NCBI RefSeq assembly: GCF_021018805.1
Contig: NC_086247.1
Coordinates: 91,930,140-91,994,139 of the forward strand
Direction of reading: 5' to 3'
Source of the DNA: Prinia subflava
Lineage: Eukaryota; Chordata; Aves; Passeriformes; Cisticolidae
DNA length: 64,000 bases
The stretch's first letter is position 1. The number at the start of each line of letters is the position of its first letter. This document shows, in pieces, positions 21,766 through 35,498 of this stretch. The translations under genes were made by a program, and so were the position numbers. The notes beneath the pieces are model-generated. The model was given only the letters and a program-made list of their open reading frames with translations. It made no database searches and was not told the origin of the DNA.

Positions 21766-21781
21766 AAAAAAAAAAAAAAAA
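21766..21781. repeat. Poly(A) run, 16 bases
   Basis: An A16 run directly following CA dinucleotides. No upstream retrosequence could be recognised, so I treat it as a simple repeat. Confidence 0.9.
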
Positions 21782-22752
21782 GGTGGTGCTGTCCAAGCAA
21801 TTAATTCTCTTTCCAAGTGCTTAAAATTCAGCATGTCCCTTCAGTTCCAAAGGTGCTAGATCTTCAAAACCAGCAAGCTGCTCACAGTCAGCTGGGAAAC
21901 CCCAAGTTATTTTGGAGCACATAAAAACATTCAGTGCTGATAAATACTCACACTGTGTTTTGCATCTTCATAATTTGGGATTCCATTTACTTGACATATG
22001 CAATAAATAAAGCAATAAATAAAATATGCTCCCTGCCTCAAGGACGTTTCTCTGTGTAAGTTGCAGCCCGGTATACAAACTCCTTCCAAACCAGCTGGTG
22101 CTGTACATCTACCACACTTCCCTATTCTTATTCAGGGACACCTTCATAAGAAGGTGACTATGAACAATGCTCTTTAAACCATGATGGAAGCAGATGTGGA
22201 AAAGGATTCTAATAAGAATATGAAGCAGTAAAAATAGAGCACTGCTTTAGCTGGAAAATGGGAAAAATATTTCACTAGCCCTTTTTGGAGAAAAATGTTT
22301 TTACCTAAATCCTTGGAAACTCCAGTGACTCAGCTTTTGGATCAAATGCCCACCAAAGTCTTTCCATCACCTTCAGCAGATGTCAAATGGCAAATTCACA
22401 TGAATGAATGAGTACATTTAGGTCTCTGCAGCGCACTGCTTTGCATGGACAAAATCCTATTATGCTTCCTCCAGGCCTCAATTAGGAGGTAGATTTTGCC
22501 ATTTTTTGCCAATTTCCCCTAGACCTCCCCTGTTCTCACTGGTATTAAGAAGTTGGACCTAGACTTCAACCAAGCAGAACAGCACCAGGACCCACAGCTT
22601 TTAACTTTCCCCTATTCTAAAACCATGACAGCTCTCTATGCAAAGACTCACAGGTGACTCAGTAGCAGGAGCAGCTCCATCAGGGTGCAACAGTGAAGGA
22701 AATTATGAGACCCAGCCTGTCCCTGGCTTGGCCTTGGACTCAGTCTCATGTT

Positions 22753-22885
22753 AATCACAGAATTATAGAATGGTTTGAGTTGGAGGGGATCTTAAAGATC
22801 ATCTAATTCTAACCCCTCTACCACAGGCAGGGACACTAAACCAGATTGCTCAAAGCCCCATCTGACCTGGCTTTGAAATACTTTG
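22753..22885 (-). mobile_element. CR1 LINE 3'-end fragment
   Basis: On the plus strand this reads as the reverse complement of the 3' terminus of avian CR1: two degenerate ACAGAAT/ATAGAAT repeats, then TGGTTTGAGTTGGAGGGGAT, then text corresponding to the family's 'aaagatcatct', 'ggcagggaca' and 'gctcaaagccccat' segments. Only about 130 bp remain, consistent with the severe 5' truncation typical of CR1. It encodes no reverse transcriptase and is immobile. The inner boundary is approximate. Confidence 0.88.
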
Positions 22886-25800
22886 AGAGTTATAAAATTC
22901 TCTTTTCCATTGCCAGATGGGTTTTGAGTTGCATTTTTCCATGAGTTTGCCCATGAGTTAGTTTTAGTGGGCAGGGTCAGATGCTCACTGCCATGAATTG
23001 CTGGGGAAGCTTGCATCGTATTTGGCTTGTATGCTGAATATAAACAGAGGTATCTGTCAGTATTTGCTTGGATTCATTGAAATATTAAAACAAGTGCCTG
23101 TGTCTGTGTTGCAGGGCAAGGTCTTCTTTATTTTGCTGGGGCAACAGCCGTATTGAAACAAACTGCATTTTGTTTTCTTTCAGACAGGTGTGATGGCACA
23201 CCTGCAGAGCTCAGGCTTGAATAGCAACTCGTAACCTTTTGTGGGTAAGGTGGGGGGCAAATCCTGCTTAACAAGGATGTCAAACTGATCTTTGTTCCCT
23301 TCTCCCAACCAAGTATCTGTGGCAACAAACTGGAGACAGGTAAACAATCGGCTTCTGCTACCACAAGCTTTCCATTTACAGTTCACCAGGAGCTCTTATT
23401 ATATGAAAGGAAAGGGTGGATGTGGTGTCAACACAAGGTAATAGTAATATTATTTGAACAGGTGTGTGGGGTGTTGCTAAAGTGAGAGAACGGGCGAGCT
23501 GTAGGGAGCAGTTAGTACAGGGCTGTGCATGTAATAACCAGAGCTCACCCGCGTGTGTTATCATAACAATCATGTGTGGCGATGGGTTTCACAATGAGCT
23601 GGTCTGATTTACCCGGTGCATTAAACTAGTTTTGTTGTTTCTCACTTCCTAATTCCCTGCTGGAAAAGAGCCCAAAAAAAATTATGCACGCTCAAAATTT
23701 GGTGAGCAGACCCACCATGCACGCAGCTACAGATAGATAACCCACCAGACCACAATTATCCCCCAGACTCTGCTCCTCCACAGGCAACTTTGCTGCTGAT
23801 TTATGTCTTGGAAAGAGAGAAAGCAGATTAAGCATCTCAGGACTGCAGTACAAAGGGATGGCAGGTTTGCGGCAAGTGTTAAGGCACCGTGGAATTGGGA
23901 GAGTCGAGTACCTCAGCAGTTTTGTCTATACACCTATTCTCTGTAACGCAGTTAATTTTAATAATGTATTTCCAGTCTGTGATGTGTGTTAAACTGATAT
24001 GTATCTGTGATTCGAATGTATATTCATCTCTGTGTGTATAGAGTTAGATGAATATCCTTTCAGCAAGAAAACCATGTGCCACAAAAGAGAATGGAAACAG
24101 TAAAAATAATCTTTTAGATTCTGCTTTTAAGGAGACAGCTGGAATCACATTAGAAAGGATTAATGTGGTAGGTACATACCTTGCTGAAATTTGCATGCTT
24201 CCATTGTGGGAAAGTGGGAAACAAAGGGAAAAATCATACCCTGATGTGCTCTCCAAGTAGAGCTGTATGCTGTGAGTCACTGAAGACAGCCATGGAGGTT
24301 ACAAAACAGAAATTAAGAGACAATATAAATTACGTGAGGATGTTCTAGACAATTAGACAACTCGTTGGTCCATTTACAGTGCTGCTCGTAGCTTAATATC
24401 AAATCTGATGAATGAGTGACAAATTTTAAGGAAGGAAATTTTTCACTCTCTCCTCTCCTTAAGCCGCACTTTGTTTAGAGATATCTTAATGCGTATCCTG
24501 AGCGTTTTAATAAGAAACTATTGCATGCCACCGGTTCGTGCAAACAGTAGTTGTATTATTACAGGGGATGAATTAATCTTCCAGGAGTCCATTTGTGTTA
24601 CTCAGATCAGGCAGGGTTTATTTGCGAAGGGCTGACCCTGCTTCCTGGCAGGTTCGCCGGGAGGTGCCGTGCCAGATTCCCTCCAGTGGATTGCGAGAGG
24701 GTTCAGCTGGCACATGCCGGGGACCGACCGCGGGGACAGTCACACGGCAGGGGCTGCCGCCTGCGGGAGCGCGGGGCCGGCAGCGGCACCACGTCCTGGC
24801 CTCCGCAGGCTCCTTCAGGGATTCTTTAGCGGGCACTGAAGGCTGGTAGGAAACAAGTATTCTCAAGCTTGGGTCTGCATTCTTCTGGTAATGCAGATTT
24901 AGCCCAAGGTCACACAAGGAACCTTTATTTCAAGCAGCTTGCTCCGTCTTAAGGAGAATTGCTACAGCATTTCCCTTTGTACACATTTCATTAAATAAAT
25001 GCTTAATAGCAACCTGGCTGTCATCTTAGGGCAAATATTTTAGAAATCCCTTGTTAGTCACATCAGGTGTGCTTCTTCAATATTGCAACATCTGTTATTT
25101 GTTAGATGCAAACAGAGAATGAAAATGCGTGTTTGCCTTATCCTGGGCTCTTCAAGTAATTCAGGCAACCTGGCTGAATGTGCCAGAGACAGTGCTGACA
25201 GTACAGTTATTTCAGGAGGGTAAAATTGCACCAAAATTTGAGTAGGGGGCAAACTAAAAAGTGTTGTATTACACTTGGGTGCCCTCTAATTCTTTTACAA
25301 TCCAGTGTGTACTTTAAATATACCTTGATCCTTGGAATTTCCTTGCAGAAGTCAATGCTGTGCTGCTGTTCCAGCAGAGCAAACACTGGATGGGCTCTTC
25401 ACAAACAGTGGGTAAGTCACAGTCTGCTGAAAGGAGCAGACTCTTGATCACCAGGGTCTGGGTTTCTGCAGTAAAAAAAAGCATTCTCATCTTTCTTTGC
25501 AGGCATGATTATTTCACACTAGAAGATACATATTTCGAGGCTACATCACAAAAGTCTGATTCTTTGCTTTGGATTAGTTTTGCCAGGTTTTAAGCAAATA
25601 CTGAGGTAATCCAGAATAACAGCTTGGTAGCATTTTAGGCATAGTTTGAAGAAATTAATTGAATAGGGACTTTAACGAGAGGGCAGTGGATTCTTAATTA
25701 CCTCGGGCACAGTTTAGCGCTTCGTTCATGTGTGGTATTTATCTAGGGTGCATCTGTCTGTTGTTAGTTAGCTATTGCAGTGCAAAAGTTGGTGGCAAAG

Positions 25801-25926
25801 TCATTGTGATGTGCTGCAGAAACAGCATTACAGCTGCACAACTGCTGTATGCAAGAATTCCTTGAACATAGGTGGGTTATATTCATTAACATCATCAATC
25901 AAGAGCTTCTTTGGGTTTGGGATTGG
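22886..25926. other. Non-coding segment with a small CpG cluster
   Basis: No gene is supported. A CpG-rich patch at about 24640-24815 stands out and is listed separately. The rest is AT-rich with only short frames. Confidence 0.55.
24640..24815. promoter_or_regulatory. Small isolated CpG cluster
   Basis: About 175 bp of GC-rich DNA with frequent CpGs, unlike anything for several kilobases on each side, about 9.8 kb downstream of the ID4 stop codon. It is too short for a formal CpG island. It could be the core of an enhancer or a minor promoter, or a GC-rich remnant. Overlapping frames of 78-99 codons in both directions look like stop-depletion artefacts. Confidence 0.4.
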
Positions 25927-26008
25927 TATACATGTGTGTGTGTATATATATGTGCGTATATATGTATATATACATTTATATTTTTATTTATATATATTAT
26001 ATATATAA
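25927..26008. repeat. TA/TG compound microsatellite
   Basis: Interrupted TG and TA dinucleotides running into TTTATA-type repeats. This is low-complexity sequence with no gene content. Confidence 0.92.
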
Positions 26009-28809
26009 ACTCCTAAGAACATTGCATGTCTTCCATCAAATTTAATTTTTCAGAATGTTCGTTGATTTTGTGACTGACGATTTTCACTTGCTGACATTCT
26101 TTTACGCACTTGGGAGTCGTCCCTTTCCTTTGGATCAGCCTAAGGAAAATGCTGCCCTCTCTTGAATTTGAGGACGCAGTGCACCTCCCGGCAGAGGCTG
26201 CCTGGGGAGCGGGAAGCAGCGCATTCCTGAAAAATGGTAGTGACTTCTGCGGGGCTGATGAGTGTTGAGAAAGTCAGCACTGTATTTTAGACCAGTAATC
26301 AGGGTTAAGAGAGCTGTTCTGAAAAGTGTAAATTCTCTGAAACATAAATTCTCTCTCTTCTGAAAAAAAAAAAAATGGAAAAATATGCTTTATTCCATTA
26401 TGGAAATACCTTAGCCAGGAAAATGTCATTGTCTCCCGTGCCTGCATGGAGAGGACGCCAAGTCCTGAAATTGTTTGTACTACTTTCACTCAAATTTAAG
26501 TTATTTCTTTGAGTGTTTCAGTTGCGAGTTTTGCTGAATGCCCATCTAGATCTTACAGTCAAAGGGAAACTTTTTTTCTGCTAGGCCTTCTCTGAAGGAG
26601 GGAGGACGCCCCTGGTCCTCTGCACCAGAAAAGAAACACTTGAGGTCTCTTTAGTGTATGACAATCCCCAAAGCTTTCCCACTGGTATGGAACCGCTGAT
26701 GAGTTTCTTGTAGAAACCAACGTGTCACTGCCTTGAACAGCTTAGTCAGGAGAAGTGTCTCCAGCTGGAGGGAGGAGAATATTTCTCCAGCTGTTTCTCC
26801 TCTCCTCTGACAAGCATGGATAGGGCATGCTTTTCATGCATCTTCCCTCAAGGAAGGAATATAACGGAGACCTTGTGAGGAAAGCTATTCTGGAGTAGCT
26901 TCTGCCTCCATTTCTTCAATAGGGGCATTAAAACAAGCAAACAAAAAGCTCTCCCCTTCTCCCATTCTCTGCTTGTAGAAAGACGTGTACTTTTCTGCTG
27001 GAAGGAGGGAGTGAAAAGCACCATTAAGTGATGTGTAGGAGGGATTGCCTAGAAAGTAGTCCTACAGCAAGCTAGCATCCCTAGGAGGGAGGACACGCAG
27101 GTTTTGGATTGTATTAACTCAGAAGATGCCAATGCACACATGAGAACCAAGTTTCCTGAACATCAGATACTGCATGAGAGGGAGGTGAAGCAGGGCGTGC
27201 ATTGTGGAAGACAAGGAGAAAACCATACACGCACATCTGAACCCATGGTCTTTTTCTTTACTGTTGTCATTTAAAAGGTTTTTCTGAACATACAGCTCCC
27301 CACCCAGCCCTCTTACGGTTCTCAGAAGCTAAAAGACAGGTAGGCAACAAGGAGCAGCATGAAGTGAAAATGATTGGCTAACAATAGCTGTGAATATTAT
27401 TACATGATTTGTGCAAAAGGCCATACTTCTTAATATTTACCTCACTTTTCTGCACCTACAGTTATCTTTTTTTTTAACACAAATGTGAGGGTGATTAATC
27501 CCAAATGCAATCTGAAAAAGGATAAACAGAAGGAGACTGGGCATGTATATGTCACTTGCACTGTATACTACCTCATCTATATTAAATATGAGACAAAGTA
27601 ATAAAAATAAACTATACAGTATTGTGTCGGTTGCAACTCAGGCAGTAACAAAATATTGCCACATTTTTTTCTTACAAAGCTGGCTGTGTGGTGGCTGGAA
27701 AGAACCCTAAAGCATATAAAGCTCTTATCTTCATACATTTCCCTAAAGAATAATAGATCAGTCGGTGCTCTGATGCTGTTTTAATAATGTACAATTTACA
27801 ATTCATTTGGTTACCAAGCACTCACAGTATAATTAATTTCACAGACCCTTTCTACACATTGGCGTGGTTTATGACAGTACAGAGGGTAGATGGGAAAACT
27901 CTGTTCCCCCTGCTGTCACAGGAGAGCGCCTGGATGATGTGTCACCTGGCTGGTCTCACAGCAGTCCTGCCTTTGTACAGGTGACTTGAAAGGGCTTATT
28001 TCCCCTTTCCTTCTGCCCCAGCTCCCACCTGCCTTTCCCATCTCCCTACATGACCATCTCCATGGAGGATGTTTCCTTGGGGATGCGCTGGGCTCATCCT
28101 GCCGCTCCCCGGTAGCATGGAGCCACATCCGCCCCGTCCCTCTGAGTCACAGCAGGCCCTGAGATCTGCTGCAAGCACTGGAGCAAAAGCTAAGGTGAGC
28201 CAAGGGGAAGACTCAAGGACAAAAGGCAGGTGACAGGCCTTCAGTGCCTCACAGCAGTGCCTCCCTTCACCCTTGCAGCTGGGGACAGGAGAGCCTGTCG
28301 GGAATACAGGCATTGCTTCAGTCAGGGGTGACTGTCCATCCGAACTGTCAGTGCACCAGCCCAAGCCCAATATCATTTAACAGAACCAAGACACGAAAAA
28401 CGGAGGGAACGGCTCCAGAAGCAGGCAGAACATATATTGTTAGGGGTGTTATTTCCACAGTCCTGCTATTTTTCCCTTTATGGGGAATTTGTACAGTTGC
28501 CTGAGAGGCTTAAATAATGGACTCACTCTGCAATGAATGGAGCTGCTGTTCTGTGATGTCTTGGGCATCAAAGCAATTTTTTTGAATCTGCATTAACCTC
28601 TTTGATAAAGACAACACTGTGAGGAATTCAGCAACTACAGAGAACCTGTGGGTCTGCACATCCACCCGGAGCTTGCTTTGACAGCGGTGTATGAATTGCT
28701 ATTGAAGTGGTGGTTTTGTTTCCATTATCAAATAAACAGGGGTTTCCTTTTCTGAATTTCCCAAACATTATTTTCCTGTTTGAAATTCTTGATTCCTGTA
28801 CATGCACAG

Positions 28810-28914
28810 AGTATGTGTACACATACATGGATACTCACATATATGTGTATATATACATGTATAGACACACACACAATATATATAGTTCTGTTTTATATAT
28901 ATATATATATATGT
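28810..28914. repeat. TA/CA compound microsatellite
   Basis: Imperfect TATG and CA repeats followed by a clean TA run near 28891-28912. It is a simple repeat and the tyrosine-rich conceptual peptide across it is an artefact. Confidence 0.92.
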
Positions 28915-30050
28915 GCCTGAGGGTAGAGGTCACAGTTTGTGAAGGCTGAGCACACAATCCTGGGTATAAACACACAAGTACTCACATCGAAGTGCAGCTT
29001 AAAGCTAGGCTTACTGATTTTTTACAACTACAGTTGCAGTTTCTCTCTCTTTTTCTTAGATGTTCAAAAGCTGGTTTCTTCCGGGGACTGAAAAGCGTTG
29101 TAAGCCACAGCCCTAAATGTTTGATTAACTCCTAGGGGACCTGTGTGGTTTTCACAAGACATTAACTGTAAGAGGTACATCTCTTGCGCCGTGTCTGCAG
29201 CTGGCTACTCAATCCCAATTATTTGGTTTCCTAATCTCTTACTTGAACAAAAATGTGGTGAGACAGAGACCATGAGATACTGCTTTCACATCTTTTTTCC
29301 ATATGGGATTTGGCAGCCAATTTGCCAACACATTGATGACCTGCTGCTCTTGTTTTTCACATCTGTAGAAACTTGACTCTTCTGTGAATCATGGCATATC
29401 TATAAACTAAGTGAAACCAAAAGAGGTTATTAAGGACACCACATACATATGTAATAAAACACCAACAAGTATTATTATTATCATCATCAGTTACTCTTAT
29501 TCACAATATAATCACAATTTAAAGCTTGTGTGGTTAATGCATCACAAGGTTCACCTCAAAACACCACTCAGAATCCCTCCCCTGCAGTCAGGTGTACAGA
29601 GGTTTGAATGCTCGTGTGGCATGAGAGGGCTGATGGAGTCCTGTCCTTCCCAGGGAGTGTTGGTCTCTTTTTGGCCTGAGAGAAAGCACTCAGGAAAACC
29701 TAATGCACTCCTAAGATGTGGGAAGTAGCAAACCTGAAAAACTTTGCTTTTAACCTTTGAATATCAAGAGTTAAAATCTAGCCTTCAACCCAGGTGAATT
29801 TTTTCAAGCCTACGGTTTTGGAATGGATGAATGTCTGTGTAATTATCTTTTATTTTTACCTGTTTAATTTCTCTCCCATACAGTATGCCTCTTAGCATAA
29901 TTTCTTTTTTCAGTTCAAAAATATTTTGGTTTGACTTGATGTTGCTCAAGAAATTAACTCAACTGTGCTCATAAAATTCCTGCAAGCACCAACCTGGTTG
30001 CAAGGCAAAACTCTCTACTTTGAATTTCCAGGTCTGTATCTATCAAAGAG

Positions 30051-30070
30051 AAAAAAAAAAAAAAAAAAAA
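30051..30070. repeat. Poly(A) run, 20 bases
   Basis: An uninterrupted A20. Upstream sequence shows no recognisable retrogene or LINE, so an origin as a retrotransposition tail is unproven. Confidence 0.9.
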
Positions 30071-31185
30071 GCCTTTCTAGGAAGTACCAGTTGCTTTTTT
30101 TCATCATTTTTTTCAATACTAAAATCAAAGAAAAATTTCTGAGACATGACAGTAAAATTGACAATGTTTAAATCTAAAATGCCTTAACTGAATATATAGC
30201 ATTTCAGAAGTTATAGCATTTATGAGAAATACGCAGAAAGATATTTTAAAGTTAGATCACCTACTTCCTTTGGAAAAAAATAATCTGGCAATCAAATCTA
30301 AAGAACAACTAAACCAATTATCTTCCTTTTATGACCACTTGGTGAAGGAGTCTTTTCATGTTTCTTAATCCATATTAGATATGAGTTGGAGTCTTTGCAG
30401 TGGGAAGAAAGCCAGGGGGCCAGGCTGGTGTCTGCATCACCTGTGTCACAGTTAATCCTGTTGTACACCTTCCCTCCAGTTCCCTCTTTCTGAACCCACA
30501 GGGACCCCTGACACTAAGAAGGTTAGATGCACTTCGATGAGGAGGACAGCTGGCACAAGATGGCCCAAATCCATTCTCCTAATCCCCCTTTCCTCTCAAA
30601 ATGCCTGTTGGGAATGGTCCCTGGCAAGTGTTAACTGTGAGCCAGGCCCAGGGATGGCTGGGGAGAGTCATACTTGACCCAAGTCAACACCATGCCAAGG
30701 ACTGCTGTAACAATTTAACAACCCGGAAAATTGAGCTCCAGCACCTGGGGACGTTCCCTGGCACAGTTTCCTTGACTATCTGTACATGGCCAAAGAGAGC
30801 AAACTGATTGATAAATACCAACATCATGGTGCAGGCTTGAAATGCATGACAGCAGCATCCCACATGCTGGCCCAAACATTATGCTGAAGTTTTGCAAACC
30901 AACTAAGAAATGTAGCGACTGCTTTTAAAAGAGAGTCTAAAATTTGCCAAAAAGGGAGTCCAGTCCCCAAGCTGAAGGCAAGATAACACTTGACTTTCCA
31001 CAACAAACTTGCCAACGTAAAGCTTCATGGAAGGAATGCAAAACAGCCAGGCAAAGCTCAAAGAAGAAAAATATTTTTGGTCAAGGACAAAATAATCAAA
31101 TCATCTTGAGCTGTGACACACCAGCTTACTTAGCTTTGATTTTACCAGCATAACTACCTGGCGCTTTGTGTGATCAAGGTGCCCA

Positions 31186-31232
31186 CAGCTGTAATCTAAT
31201 GTGATCTGGAGCTTATTCACTGATCACAGCTG
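31186..31232. promoter_or_regulatory. Paired CAGCTG E-boxes
   Basis: Two CACAGCTGT-type E-boxes with cores at 31186-31191 and 31227-31232, 41 bp apart, each with a TGATC motif upstream. CAGCTG is bound by tissue-specific bHLH/E-protein dimers, the proteins that ID4 antagonises. This is a candidate enhancer only. Confidence 0.3.
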
Positions 31233-34200
31233 TGTAATTTCAGGTAACATGCTTCCCTTGTTTAGTTTTGTTTAACATTGTTAAATATATAGTCAGACCA
31301 TCTGCACAGTATTTTTTTAAATTGGAAATTACAACCATAACTTCCTTTTTATATATCAATAAACTAAATAGCAAAATTTCAAAGGGATCCTTCTCTACCA
31401 AACAGTGAAGCAGAATGTTTGTCCCACGCCACACCATTGCCTAATTGCACACTAATTGGACAAACGTGATTAAATATTTCAAGATCTTTACTAATTGCCT
31501 CTATTTTAGCTTTAAAATTTGCTTGCCACCAACAAATTTAATGACACTGGTGTCTAGTCATCAGCAAAAAACCCAAGAGTTGCTCTTTAAAATGTACCTA
31601 GTCAGAATATTTACTGATTGTGCATTGTTGTTTCCAATGTAGCTTAATTAGAAATCCAATCAGTTCTCCAAGTCTAATTATACTTGATTTGTAGATTTAG
31701 ACTATGATACATAATGAAGCTAAGCATCTAACAGTAAACGTGCTTGAAATGTAACAATAAGAGAAATATTTTTAATGCATGCCTTGTTATCATTTTAGAA
31801 ACTCCGAGTAATATATGAGATCAAACACAAAGGGAAATACGGAGATTTATGACTCAATAGATTTTTAAAAAGCCCATGTTTTATCCTGCAGCAATATAAC
31901 TGGCGTATGTTTAGTGTTTAAAAATATTTCCTTTGTTTGTTTACTTTTTTGTTTGAACAAGATAGCAACATATATTTTGTGGATACATTGATGTCTGTAC
32001 TTGCTTGCATTTATCTTGCATGCCATTATTCTTGCCCTATATTTTAAATGGCACTATGCATCAGAAACTGGGAGCTGGGTTAGAGATGGTTACTAAGGCA
32101 GCAGTTCCCTTTAGCTGAGGCCTGTATCTTCAATGCACCCTTAATTTACTCTTCTTTCTGAGAAATATCCTTTAGGGGCCAAGGGCCAGATGTTTCTTTT
32201 TATTCCATGCTGTGCAGGGAAACACATCTGCTCTGCTATTATTTTTTACCTCAGTCCCACAGTCTGAACATTGCAGCTGCAGCCTTACACCCATGTTGTG
32301 GCATCAAACTAATAGTGTGTCACTTTTGGTATTGCCTGCAATGTCCTTTTATTAGTATTTTTGTGTAGTAGCAAACATTTTGATCATGCTTAAGTAATGA
32401 GCAGCCCATTTTCTGAAGAACAGGCAAAACTTGGAGGAAGAAGAGGAGGAGAAAAGAAGTCCATTAGCAAGTCACACCAAGACCCCTGGCTGCTTCTTTG
32501 TGTTTCCCAGAGAGAAATCCACAATCAGCCACACTTTTCTGTTTAGAAAACTATAGAGTTACCCACAGACCTTTCAGAAATCAGCTTGTTTCATTGTTAC
32601 ATCACTAGGTTGGAGTCTTTTGATGTCATCTTTTTTAGATTTTTGGGGATCCACTTGTTGCTCCTAAAGGGTTCACTGAAGGGTTCACTACCCTTTCTTT
32701 GGTAGAAATTTTTGGGGATGTACAGATTAGAAACAGTTAAAAACCACGTAGGTTATCTCATATGGGGGAAAAAACCCCACCTTTAAACCTGTGACAGAAA
32801 GGGTTATGATCCCAGAATCCATGTGAGGAGAGGAAAAGCAGGGTAGGTAGCAGCTACCTTGAAGCAGCATTGGAAGCAAGGCTGCAGTAGAAGAAACTTA
32901 AGCCTCACTGACCCTTTCCTCTTTGGAGGAAAGCCTCCAGGGTCTGTATGTAGATCTTAATTTTCTCTCCTTATCTTTTTATTCTAAATCTCTTCCTAAA
33001 TCAAAACTCAGTCTGTTCCTACAAAGAAAAAGCATAACCAACTGGCAAGTCTTTGAGTGGGGCCTGCATGAGACAAATGTTGAAAGCTCACCCCACTAAT
33101 TGCTGCAGCTCTGAAAGAAGCTAATAAATAAAGCAGTTCATGAATAAAAGCTGTTTTCCAAGTTGTGGTAACGCCACTAAGAATATGAAGGATGGGAAGA
33201 GGGAGGAGGAAAAGGCAACAGGGCAAAAATAAGGAAGTAAACAACAAGATTAATGTTAACTTCTGCTCAGTAAGAAATACAGTGCATAAAGTAAGCAGGC
33301 ACTGAGAGGAAAAGTTCCGTGGTAAGTTTTTATGGCCTAGCTATGGATAATGCAATCCTGCTGCCACTATCATGGCTTTAAAAGTTCAAGATGACACCCC
33401 AATGTGGTAAGACACCATGGGGTGGATCCTGGCTTGCTGGGAGCTGGGTCAGCTGCAGGGCCCCAAAAATGGCTGGAAGAACAGCCCAGCTTCCCTCAGT
33501 GACACCCCAGATCTGGTCCCAGTGGCTGAACTGCCTGGCCACGCTATGCTGATGGTCTGCCACTGGTTTGGGGGTCTCTGCTGGAAATACATTGAATGTC
33601 TGTGCCCGGTGGCAGCGGGACCTGTTGGATGCAGTGCGAAATGAGTTGGCAGGTGGTGTCAGCTCTCACACTGGCTTCCTTCCCGACCTCCCTGGCGCCA
33701 GGGCACGGCCTCAGCGCTTTCTGTCTGAAAGCCAGGACTCGCCAGCTTCCCAGAGCACTTGAGCTCTGTAGGTGAAGAGCACTGAACAGCAGCTGACTAT
33801 TATTTTCAGGCTTCCAGCATGGTATTTTTTACCATATACAATGAGATAAATTCCGATTTATTTTTTTTCTCAGTAAACCATTACAAGTGTTATTTAAAGA
33901 ACAAAAACTGTGAAATTGAGATGTTATTAAAAACTTGACCCTGTTTTAACAACAATGTTTGAAATACTTTTTTATGTTGTTCTACTTAATTTATTGAGTC
34001 CAAGGGTTGGGTTCTCCCTCCTCTCTCTTCTCTGCCTTTAAAATCAACATCAGGAAGGACAAAATTTTTTAAAAACAGCAGAATAAAATATTTCAGTCAC
34101 ATCCTCCATACTAACCAGTGTTCAATATTTTATCTTACTTTACTTTTTTTTTTCATCCGTGTGCAATCAACCTTAAAATTTTCCTTTGCCTTCAATTCTT

Positions 34201-34999
34201 TTACCTTTGATGATATTCAGATTGCAGGCTATACCTTGGCCCCTCATGCCACACAGTCTTCTCTTTATATTATTAAAATGCAGCACTTGCTTTTTCATTT
34301 TACTCTGTTTACAGGGTGTTGCTTTTATTGATTAATGTCTCAGACTCAAGTAAAATGCTAATCACGTAGCGAAAAAATTGTAAAAAACTCAATATGCTGA
34401 TCTGTGGTGCTTGGCGTTGGAAGTAGCTCACTAACTTAGCTCTGAATTAAGCTTCAAATTGGAAGCAATTCCACCCCACTAATGCAGTGCCTGAAAACCT
34501 ATACCTCTTGTGCTGAGGGTACAATATGTTCTTATTCTATGCCTGCATTGTGAGGCTCATGAGACTCAGAAAAAAAAGTCTAGAAAAATTGCATATTTAG
34601 CTTTACTTGCCTAGATCTATAATTTCCAGACTCATTTATATTTATCTATTTTCTGCCAAAATGGTGGCTGCCACATACTCCCTCCTTAGGAGAAGCCTAA
34701 CATGGAGTGTCTGTGTTCTGGCAGCCATGGGGGTAAATTGCAAGCGGGCTTGGAAGAGGAGGTCAAACCTAGGGATTCAGGAGATCACTCTCTGCTCATG
34801 CATCAGCAGCAGGGGACCAGACTCTGCCATGTTGCTTGTGCAATGCCTGCTGCTGAGCAGAGAAGGAGTACAACAGGTCCTGGTCTCTCAGCATCCAAGA
34901 GCAGGAGTGCATTTTGTTGCCTTGAGGAGGAGGCAGGGTCTCCTTCACTGCCCCCAGGAGAGCAGGCTTTTGACTTCCATTTCTGTGAGGAGCTCTTCT

Positions 35000-35494
35000 A
35001 CATCCTGGAATTCCACCTGTAATACTATGCAGCCAGCACAAGAAAAACACAGACTTGCTGGAACAAGTCCAAGGAGGGCCACTAGGATGTTCTGAGGGCT
35101 GGAGGACCTCTTCCATGAAGACAGGCTGACAGAGTTACGTCTGCCTTGAAAAGAGAAAGTTTCAGGGAGACCTTATAGAAGTGTGCCAGTACCTAAAGGG
35201 GCATACAGGAAAGCTGGAGAGGGATTTTTTGCACGGTCATGTAGTAACAGAACAAGGGAGAATGGCTTTAAGATGAAAGAGGGTAGGATATTGGAAGAAA
35301 TTCCAATTCTAATTCTGTGAGGATGGTGAGACACACTGAAATGTATTGCCCACAGAAGCAGTGGGTGAGTCCCAGGTCAGGCTGAATAGGGCTCTGAGCA
35401 ACCTGGTCTAGTGGAAGGTGTCCCTCTTCATGGCAGGAGAATTGGAACTACATGATTTTTAAGGTCCCTTCAAAATCATTCTGTGATTCTATGA
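35000..35494 (+). mobile_element. CR1 LINE 3' fragment, about 0.5 kb
   Basis: The longest transposon remnant in the window. It follows the CR1 3' region: a degraded end of the reverse-transcriptase reading frame (the segment equivalent to 'cacctggagtactat...cccagcacaagaa'), the later 'gagggccac' and 'aggctgaatagggctctgagcaacctggtctagtggaaggtgtccct'-like block, and the terminal CATTCTGTGATTCTATGA octamer repeats without poly(A). Frames are broken, so it is inactive. The 5' boundary is uncertain and might lie somewhat upstream. Confidence 0.9.
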
Positions 35495-35498
35495 TCCC

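Larger units (their letters stand above)
16190..22752. other. Non-coding segment downstream of ID4
   Basis: AT-rich DNA with no supported gene. The first 600 bases may be an extended ID4 3' UTR. A few short T-runs and an A16 run at 21766-21781 occur. Frames up to 151 codons (18627-19082 minus) lack recognisable domains. Confidence 0.55.
26009..34999. other. Non-coding segment, gene desert
   Basis: About 9 kb without a supported gene. It contains a TA/CA microsatellite (28810-28914), an A20 run (30051-30070), and an AT-rich repeat-free stretch from about 31140 to 32050 that reads like a conserved non-coding element. Two CAGCTG E-boxes lie at 31186-31191 and 31227-31232. Frames up to 126 codons show no domains. 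Confidence 0.5.
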
